NCBI GenBank assembly: GCA_016869285.1
Contig: VGEN01000028.1
Coordinates: 1 to 38,073, forward strand
DNA: 38,073 nt
Direction: 5' to 3'
From: Alphaproteobacteria bacterium
GTDB lineage: Bacteria; Pseudomonadota; Alphaproteobacteria; SHVZ01
Below, piece after piece: positions 33,588 through 38,073 of the stretch; within the stretch, counting starts at the first letter, position 1; each line of letters opens with the position of its first letter. The notes below the pieces were generated by a model. It saw only the letters and a program-made list of their open reading frames with translations, made no database searches and was not told the origin of the DNA. A program made the translations under genes and the position numbers.

Positions 33588-35054
33588 CTACGCCGCCGCC
33601 TCGTGCCAGGTGCGGCCGTCGCGCTCGATCAGCGCCGTCGCCGCGGTCGGCCCCCAGCTTCCGGCGGTATAGGGCTTGGGCGCGTTGCTCCCCTCCTCCC
33701 AGGCGCGGATCGAGCCATCGAGCCAGGTCCAGGCCGCCTCGACCTCGTCTCGACGCATAAACAGCGTCGGGTTGCCGCGCACCACGTCGAGCAGCAGGCG
33801 CTCATAGGCCTCGGGAAAGCGCCCGCCGGCGAAGGCCTCGGCGAAGGAGAGGTCGAGCGGCACCGATTTGAGCCTCAGGCCGCCCGGGCCCGGCTCCTTG
33901 GTCATCAGATGCAGCGTGATGCCTTCGTCCGGCTGGAGACGGATCACGAGCCGGTTCGGCTCCAGCCCGCCGGCCGAACGCGGGAAGATGCTGTGCGGCA
34001 CCTGTCGGAACTGGATCACGATCTCGGAGGTACGCGCCGCTAGCCGCTTGCCGGTGCGTAGATAGAAAGGCACGCCGGCCCAGCGCCAGTTGCCGATGCC
34101 CACTTTCAGCGCAACGAAAGTCTCGGTGCGGCTCGCCTTTCCCTCGCCGAGTTCCTCGAGGTAGCCGGGAACCGCCTTGCCGTCGGACGCGCCGCGGCGG
34201 TACTGGCCGCGGATGATGGCATGCTCGTCCTCGCCGATCGGCTCGAGCGCGCGCAGCACCTTGATCTTCTCGTCACGCACGGCATCCGCGTCGAAGGTGC
34301 GCGGCGGCTCGAGTGCGACCAGGCAGAGAAGCTGCAGCAGATGGTTCTGCACCATGTCGCGGAGCGCCCCGGCCGTGTCGTAGTAGTCGGCGCGGCCCTC
34401 GAGCCCGACGGTCTCGGCGACCGTGATCTGCACATGGTCGATCCAGGTGGCGCTCCACAAGGGCTCGAACAGCGAGTTGGCGAAGCGGAGCGCGATCAGG
34501 TTCTGCACCGTCTCCTTTCCGAGGTAATGGTCGATCCGGTAGGTCTGGCGCTCGGCGAAGACCTTGCCGATCTCGTCGTTGATCCGCTCGGCCGAGGCGA
34601 GATCGTGGCCGATCGGCTTCTCGACGACGACACGCGCTTCGGGCGCGGCGAGTCCCGCTTCTCCCAAACGGGCGCAGACCGGGCCGTAGAGCGCCGGCGC
34701 GGTCGCCAAGTAGAAGACCCGGACCTGGCCTGGAACCTCGTCGAGGCGGCTTTTCAGCCTGCTCCAGTCGGCGCCGCCGGCGGCATCGAGCGCGATGTGG
34801 TCGAGGCGTCCGAGGAAGCGGTCCCAGGATGTCTGATCGGTCTTGTGCTTGCCGACACGATTCTCGACCAGTCGGCGATAGCTCGCGGCATCCATCGCTT
34901 TCCGCGAGATCGAGAAGATCCGCGAGGTAGGCGGGACCTGACCGTCGCGGTCGCGGTGATAGAGCGCCGGCAGCAGCTTCCTTAGGGAAAGATCGCCAGT
35001 GCCGCCGAAGATAACGCAGTCGAAGGGATCGACAGGGACGGTCTTGGGCGACAT
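33588..35054 (-). CDS. zwf: Glucose-6-phosphate 1-dehydrogenase
   Basis: A 488-residue NADP-dependent dehydrogenase that oxidises glucose 6-phosphate to 6-phosphogluconolactone, the entry step of the Entner-Doudoroff and pentose phosphate routes. CVIFGGTGDLSLRKLLP is the nucleotide-binding start. YRIDHYLGKETVQNL is the family signature with its substrate-binding His near residue 176, and WSATWIDHVQITVAE follows. The start at 35054 is preferred over 35063 because GAGAGAGG then sits 9 bases upstream rather than abutting the codon. That ribosome site is inside a 13-bp stem (35059-35097). No pgl, edd or eda gene is adjacent. Confidence 0.95.
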   Translation of the reverse strand: MSPKTVPVDPFDCVIFGGTGDLSLRKLLPALYHRDRDGQVPPTSRIFSISRKAMDAASYRRLVENRVGKHKTDQTSWDRFLGRLDHIALDAAGGADWSRLKSRLDEVPGQVRVFYLATAPALYGPVCARLGEAGLAAPEARVVVEKPIGHDLASAERINDEIGKVFAERQTYRIDHYLGKETVQNLIALRFANSLFEPLWSATWIDHVQITVAETVGLEGRADYYDTAGALRDMVQNHLLQLLCLVALEPPRTFDADAVRDEKIKVLRALEPIGEDEHAIIRGQYRRGASDGKAVPGYLEELGEGKASRTETFVALKVGIGNWRWAGVPFYLRTGKRLAARTSEIVIQFRQVPHSIFPRSAGGLEPNRLVIRLQPDEGITLHLMTKEPGPGGLRLKSVPLDLSFAEAFAGGRFPEAYERLLLDVVRGNPTLFMRRDEVEAAWTWLDGSIRAWEEGSNAPKPYTAGSWGPTAATALIERDGRTWHEAAA

Positions 35055-35058
35055 CGAC

Positions 35059-35097
35059 GGCATCCTCTCTCAGGCGTTCGACCCGAGAGAGGATGCC
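35059..35097 (-). promoter_or_regulatory. 13-bp hairpin that contains the zwf ribosome-binding site
   Basis: GGCATCCTCTCTC and GAGAGAGGATGCC (35059-35071 with 35085-35097) pair perfectly around a 13-base loop. On the minus strand the 3' arm holds GAGAGAGG and ends 4 bases before the zwf ATG. It starts 9 bases after the upstream SBP stop. There is no T run, so translation control, or protection of the upstream message, is likelier than termination. Confidence 0.6.
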
Positions 35098-35106
35098 ACA
35101 GATGCC

Positions 35107-36702
35107 TCAGCTCTCCATCCAGACCTTGTCGTAGCTCTCAGCCGGGCCGATGCCGGAGGTGATGACGTCGTGGACCTTCTTGTTGACGAAGTTGGGCCAC
35201 GCCATCTCCAGGATCCAGGCGACCGGCACGTCCTCGACCAGGATCTTCTGGACCTCGGAATACGCCGCCTGCCTCTCGGCGTCGGTAATGCCCTTCGCCC
35301 CCTTCTCGAACAGCTCGTCCACCTTGGGATTGACGTATCCTCCGATATTGGTCGAAGGCACGCCGCGACGGATGTTGGTCGAGATATAGGCGCGCGCGAC
35401 ACCGAGCGCCGGGTCGGCGAACTGCGAGAGGAAGTTGAAGGTGAGCTCGTAGTCGTCCTCGGTCGTCCGCTTCCAGAAGCCGGCGACGTCGGTGCTTTCC
35501 AGCGTCAGGTCGATGCCGACATTCTTGAACGCCTGGCGCGTGTACTCGGCCAGCCGCTGCCACACCTCGCCATAGGGCAGCACGATGCACTTCATCTTCA
35601 CACGCATGCCGTCGGCGCCCTTCTTGTGGCCGGCTGCCTCGAGCAGCGCCTCGGCTTTCCTCGGATCGAAGGGGTATTTGGGCACGTTGGCGTCGTAGAA
35701 ACGCGTGGTCGAGGCGATCGGCCCGGTCGCGACCCGGCCCATGCCGAAGAACAGGTTCTTCAGGATGAACTCGCGGTCGATCGCGTGCAGGATCGCCTGG
35801 CGCACCCGCTTGTCGGCGAGCGGCCCGCGGCGGTTATTGATGTCGATCCACATGATCGGCGAGACGAACTCGTAGCCCTTGGTCGTCATCGAGAGATGCG
35901 GAAGGGCGGCAAGACGCTGCACCTCGAAGGGCTCCACGGCATCGAACTGCGAAGCATGCGCCTGGCCACTCTCGAGGGCGACCGCACGCAGCGCCGCATC
36001 CGGGATGATGCGGAAGCTGATGCCGTCGAGGTAAGGAAGCCCCGGCTTCCAGTAGTTCTCGTTGCGCACGAGCTCGATGTTGGAGCCCCGCTTCCACTCC
36101 TTGAACTTGAACGGGCCGGTGCCGATCGGCGTGTTGTTCGCCGGGTTGTTGCGAAAATCGGTGTTCTCGTAGACGTGCTTCGGCACCAGAGGGGCGCTCG
36201 ACACCTCGAAGGCATGAAGGAAGGGGCCGAAGGGCTCCTTCAGCTTGTAGACGATGGTGTACGCATCGGGTGTCTCGACCGACGCGACGCGGCCGAAATT
36301 GGCGCGCGCGCGGCCATGGACTTCGGTGAGGAAGACCTGCGTGGAGAAGGCGACATCGGCCGAGGTGAAGGGCTTGCCGTCATGCCACTTCACATTCTCC
36401 TCGAGCTTGAAGGTGTAGGTGAGCCCGTCCGGCGAGATGGTCCATGACTTCGCCAGTGACGGCACCGGCTTCAGCTGGAAGTCGAAGGTCAGCAGGCTTT
36501 GGAAGATCTTGCCGCCGGCAACCTGGGTCGTGGTCCCCTGGTTGATCGGCAGCATCAGCATCGGCGGCTCAGGCTGCAGCACGATGTTCAGTATCCCGCC
36601 CCGCCTCGGCGTCGCCTGGCCGAAGGCCGCGAACGGCGCCGTCGTCAGCCCCGCCGCCAGAGGCAGCGCGGCCGTCCGCTTCAAGAACTCCCTGCGTTCC
36701 AT
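35107..36702 (-). CDS. ABC transporter family-5 substrate-binding protein, paralogue 5 (Tat-type leader)
   Basis: A 531-residue SBP. The N-terminus MERREFLKRTAALPLAAGL has the RRxFLK twin-arginine pattern, so export folded through Tat is likely, unlike the Sec leaders of the other four. Family-5 blocks are GLTYTFKLEENVKWHDGKPFTSADV, PIGTGPFKFKEWKRGS and DKRVRQAILHAIDREF. GGGAGGACGCC precedes the ATG. No WFGWPCDE motif. The zwf gene follows after about 50 bases with the hairpin between. No permease or ATPase partner is nearby. A TGTAG-ATGC-CTACA palindrome (36722-36735) lies just upstream and may be an operator. Confidence 0.92.
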   Translation of the reverse strand: MERREFLKRTAALPLAAGLTTAPFAAFGQATPRRGGILNIVLQPEPPMLMLPINQGTTTQVAGGKIFQSLLTFDFQLKPVPSLAKSWTISPDGLTYTFKLEENVKWHDGKPFTSADVAFSTQVFLTEVHGRARANFGRVASVETPDAYTIVYKLKEPFGPFLHAFEVSSAPLVPKHVYENTDFRNNPANNTPIGTGPFKFKEWKRGSNIELVRNENYWKPGLPYLDGISFRIIPDAALRAVALESGQAHASQFDAVEPFEVQRLAALPHLSMTTKGYEFVSPIMWIDINNRRGPLADKRVRQAILHAIDREFILKNLFFGMGRVATGPIASTTRFYDANVPKYPFDPRKAEALLEAAGHKKGADGMRVKMKCIVLPYGEVWQRLAEYTRQAFKNVGIDLTLESTDVAGFWKRTTEDDYELTFNFLSQFADPALGVARAYISTNIRRGVPSTNIGGYVNPKVDELFEKGAKGITDAERQAAYSEVQKILVEDVPVAWILEMAWPNFVNKKVHDVITSGIGPAESYDKVWMES

Positions 36703-36721
36703 GGCGTCCTCCCGTTGTTTG

Positions 36722-36735
36722 TGTAGATGCCTACA
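36722..36735. promoter_or_regulatory. Small palindrome upstream of SBP 5
   Basis: TGTAG and CTACA with a 4-base spacer lie about 20-35 bases before the SBP start, overlapping the expected leader or promoter region. Operator function is a guess from position. Confidence 0.3.
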
Positions 36736-36896
36736 GCTATCACGGGACGGGAGTAAGGGCTGCCGGCGCGAAGGCGGCGGCGAAACGGCGGTTTCGGATC
36801 TGTTGCGGGCCGAAGGGGCCGGGGGCCCGGCAGCGACCGGCCTCGGACCATCGGCAAAGCCCGGGCGATCGCAACCGGCTGCGGGGCGCGGCCGGG

Positions 36897-37127
36897 CTAT
36901 TCGCGCCGGGATTTGAGGAACCAGTAGAGGAAGACGATCAGGCCGAATCCGACGAGGGTGCCGGTGGGCACGTCCTGGGAGAACTGGATCGCGTTCAACG
37001 CGACCGAATGGACGAAGGAGCCGCTGGCATCGCCCAGGATGATGTGGGCGAGCAGGCAGAAGAGCACGGCCATGAGGGCCAGCTCGATCACCCGCCAGCC
37101 GATCCTGCTGATGGTCTCAAAGGACAT
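36897..37127 (-). CDS. Small two-helix membrane protein of unknown function
   Basis: A 76-residue protein with helix 1 (VIELALMAVLFCLLAHIIL), a middle loop (GDASGSFVHSVALNAIQFSQDVPTG), helix 2 (TLVGFGLIVFLYWFL) and the basic end KSRRE. The layout, and the N-x-I ... G-LVG pattern before helix 2, resemble its neighbour at 37190, so the two may be distant paralogues. No function recognised. It is separated from the neighbour by a terminator, so it probably has its own promoter or is read through weakly. Confidence 0.65.
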   Translation of the reverse strand: MSFETISRIGWRVIELALMAVLFCLLAHIILGDASGSFVHSVALNAIQFSQDVPTGTLVGFGLIVFLYWFLKSRRE

Positions 37128-37149
37128 CTGTCAGCACCCGGAGGCCGGG

Positions 37150-37179
37150 AAAAGGGGCGGGACTGAACGCTCCCGCCCC
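37150..37179 (-). terminator. Rho-independent terminator between the two small membrane protein genes
   Basis: On the minus strand GGGGCGGGA, loop GCGTTCAG, TCCCGCCCC is a 9-bp perfect stem (37154-37162 with 37171-37179) followed by TTTT. It lies just after the stop of the gene at 37190. Confidence 0.85.
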
Positions 37180-37189
37180 CTTGCCTCGA

Positions 37190-37423
37190 TCAGGTCAGGG
37201 ACCGCTTGGAGAACAGCCAGAGGATCACGCCGAGCGCGATCAGGCCGACCAGACCGTTGTTGCCGAGCTCCTTGACGAGCCCGATCATGTTGCCGACGAC
37301 GCTGCCAAAGAACGGAAGCGAGCCGCCAACCAGAAGCGCCGCCACGATGGCGAGCGCCAGAAGCATCAGCCCGATTTCAGTCAGGCCGCCGATCCAACTT
37401 TTGATGCGTGCCAAGGCGTCCAT
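37190..37423 (-). CDS. Small two-helix membrane protein of unknown function
   Basis: A 77-residue protein: MDALARIKSWIGGL, helix 1 (EIGLMLLALAIVAALLVGG), loop (LPFFGSVVGNMIGLVKELGNN), helix 2 (GLVGLIALGVILWLF) and the basic end SKRSLT. The start at 37423 is preferred over one five codons upstream because GGGGGAA precedes it at good distance. It has its own terminator, and a possible promoter upstream in AT-rich DNA. No function recognised; conserved-looking composition suggests a real gene. Confidence 0.7.
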   Translation of the reverse strand: MDALARIKSWIGGLTEIGLMLLALAIVAALLVGGSLPFFGSVVGNMIGLVKELGNNGLVGLIALGVILWLFSKRSLT

Positions 37424-37477
37424 TTGGATTTCCCCCATGTCATGGTGTCAGTGTTGACCGGAAAACCAAAAGCTACA

Positions 37478-37506
37478 GTTAGCTACATATCACGTTTTGT
37501 TAACAA
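37478..37506 (-). promoter_or_regulatory. Possible promoter of the 77-residue membrane protein gene
   Basis: On the minus strand TTGTTA (37501-37506), 17 bases, then GCTAAC (37478-37483) gives a partial -35/-10 pair about 55 bases before the start, within an AT-rich patch rare in this window. The -10 match is poor. Confidence 0.3.
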
Positions 37507-37739
37507 TGCCTAGCCCTGCTTACGAATGAGGCAGACGCCTGAGAAGGAGGCAGTCACTGGAAGGTTCAGCATCGAAAAGACGGAAAAGCCCACCAGTCCA
37601 AAGGGTTGGCGGGGGTCGTGTCCCGATGCGTGGTGCAGGAGCGTAGCTCCTGGGCAGCGTTGGCTGCTCGGTCAGGCTGCCACGTCTGCAGGCTGACGAT
37701 AGGTCATCGCTGAGCGGAGCGATGGTTTCGAGGTCTTGG
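37507..37739. other. Non-coding stretch with small hairpins next to the IS21 remains
   Basis: No gene is supported here. Two perfect 7-bp hairpins are seen: CAGGAGC/GCTCCTG (37636-37652) and CATCGCT/AGCGATG (37705-37724). The sequence style differs from the genes to the left and may be part of an older mobile element. Confidence 0.4.
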
Positions 37740-37876
37740 TCACCGTGATCGGGCGGCCGGTTCGTTCAGGCGGCGCGAGCGCATCGGCGGAATGCGGCGG
37801 TCGTACCTACGCGCCTTGCCGATGACGATCGCCTCCACCGCCGTTTTCGGGTTGTCGTAGGCGCCGCGAAAGGGAG
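37740..37876 (-). pseudogene. istA: Fragment of an IS21-family transposase (IstA)
   Basis: The minus frame reads RGAYDNPKTAVEAIVIGKAR then RYDRRIPPM. This matches the IstA core (R-G-x-Y-D-N-x-K-T-A-V ... G-K-x-R-x-x-N-x-R-F) around one of the catalytic acidic residues. Only about 45 codons remain; both flanks are lost and the end is degenerate. It abuts the terminal repeat of another IS21 element at 37877, so it looks like an older copy into which, or beside which, the second inserted. Confidence 0.7.
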
Positions 37877-37926
37877 TGTCAACGCCGGAGTAAAAATGCA
37901 TCGGCTGGCCGGAGTAAAAATGCATC
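37877..37926. repeat. IS21-type terminal repeats
   Basis: GCCGGAGTAAAAATGCATC occurs twice, at 37884-37902 and 37908-37926, spaced 24 bases apart, just outside the istB stop. The outer boundary starts TGTCAACG at 37877. Multiple terminal repeats of this kind and a TG start are characteristic of IS21 ends, where they bind IstA. Confidence 0.8.
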
Positions 37927-37936
37927 ACGGCTGACG

Positions 37937-37968
37937 GCATGAAGGTCCCCCGCGGGGGGCCTTCATGC
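37937..37968. terminator. 32-base near-perfect palindrome behind istB
   Basis: GCATGAAGG ... CCTTCATGC (37937-37945 with 37960-37968) extends inward through CCCCCGCGGGGG with one T/G mismatch. It lies between the istB stop and the terminal repeats, so it may end istB transcription or block read-through from outside. Confidence 0.6.
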
Positions 37969-37976
37969 GCCCTGGT

Positions 37977-38073
37977 TTATTCCTCGGATGGACTGTCGGG
38001 TCGGTCGGTGGCTCGTTTGGCGCGCTGGCGGCGCCTGCTCTGCTTGAGCCGGTAGCTGTCGCCGTTCATCTCC
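37977..38073 (-). CDS. istB: IS21-family helper ATPase IstB, C-terminal end (cut by window edge)
   Basis: The last 31 codons read EMNGDSYRLKQSRRRQRAKR and on to a TAA at 37977-37979. E-M-x-G-x-S-Y-R-L-K followed by a basic tail is the usual IstB C-terminus. IstB is the AAA+ helper that chooses the target for IstA. The main part lies beyond the right edge, so integrity is unknown. With the repeats at 37877 it defines one end of an IS21 element running out of the window. Confidence 0.75.
   Translation of the reverse strand, partial: EMNGDSYRLKQSRRRQRAKRATDRPDSPSEE

Noticed and set aside
36780..36880. Very GC-rich stretch as a strong terminator of the 76-residue protein gene
   Set aside because: The best pairing has a 7-bp stem with a 27-base loop, too weak to call.

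Overview
The window is GC-rich, densely coded DNA of a kind typical of alphaproteobacteria, most likely the Hyphomicrobiales (a Bosea-like soil or water bacterium would fit; this is inference from protein style and codon use). It reads as an accessory catabolic and transport region. It is bracketed by insertion-sequence pieces: the end of an IS1182-family transposase at the left edge, and one end of an IS21-family element plus an istA scrap at the right edge. No tRNA, rRNA or CRISPR array was seen.

Region 1 (about 0.1-12.7 kb) is a peptide/amide catabolism cluster. It holds a beta-lactamase-fold serine hydrolase interrupted by a stop codon, an M19 dipeptidase-family protein, three closely related family-5 ABC substrate-binding proteins (SBPs), an AstE/aspartoacylase-like deacylase, an acetamidase/formamidase and two M81 (MlrC-like) metallopeptidases. 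A serine hydrolase together with M81 peptidases recalls the mlrB/mlrC pair of microcystin degradation, although no mlrA-like protease is present. None of the SBPs has a Dpp-type permease or ATPase nearby.

Region 2 (12.7-18.0 kb, minus strand) is a complete PotD/PotB/PotC/PotA-like ABC operon whose SBP is frameshifted inside its signal peptide by one extra T in a T run, followed by an MFS transporter gene with two in-frame stop codons. Region 3 (18.0-23.6 kb, minus) has a two-block pentapeptide-repeat protein, a HAD phosphatase, a class V aminotransferase, an inositol-monophosphatase-family enzyme and a fourth family-5 SBP, with several ATGA or TGATG overlaps.

Region 4 (23.6-29.0 kb, minus) contains a TerC-family membrane protein, a small membrane protein, an orphan xanthine-dehydrogenase-type molybdenum subunit and a gamma-glutamyltransferase. 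Upstream of the last is an AT-rich palindromic stretch and the decayed tail of another serine hydrolase. Region 5 (29.7-37.4 kb, minus) has a P-type cation ATPase, a formate/nitrite-family channel, glucose-6-phosphate dehydrogenase with its ribosome-binding site inside a 13-bp stem, a fifth family-5 SBP with a Tat-type leader, and two small two-helix membrane proteins.

Taken together, the genes suggest scavenging and hydrolysis of peptides, amides and gamma-glutamyl or N-acyl compounds. At least four genes are broken by single-site lesions or decay, which suggests that parts of the region are being lost. The lesions could also be sequencing errors and should be confirmed.
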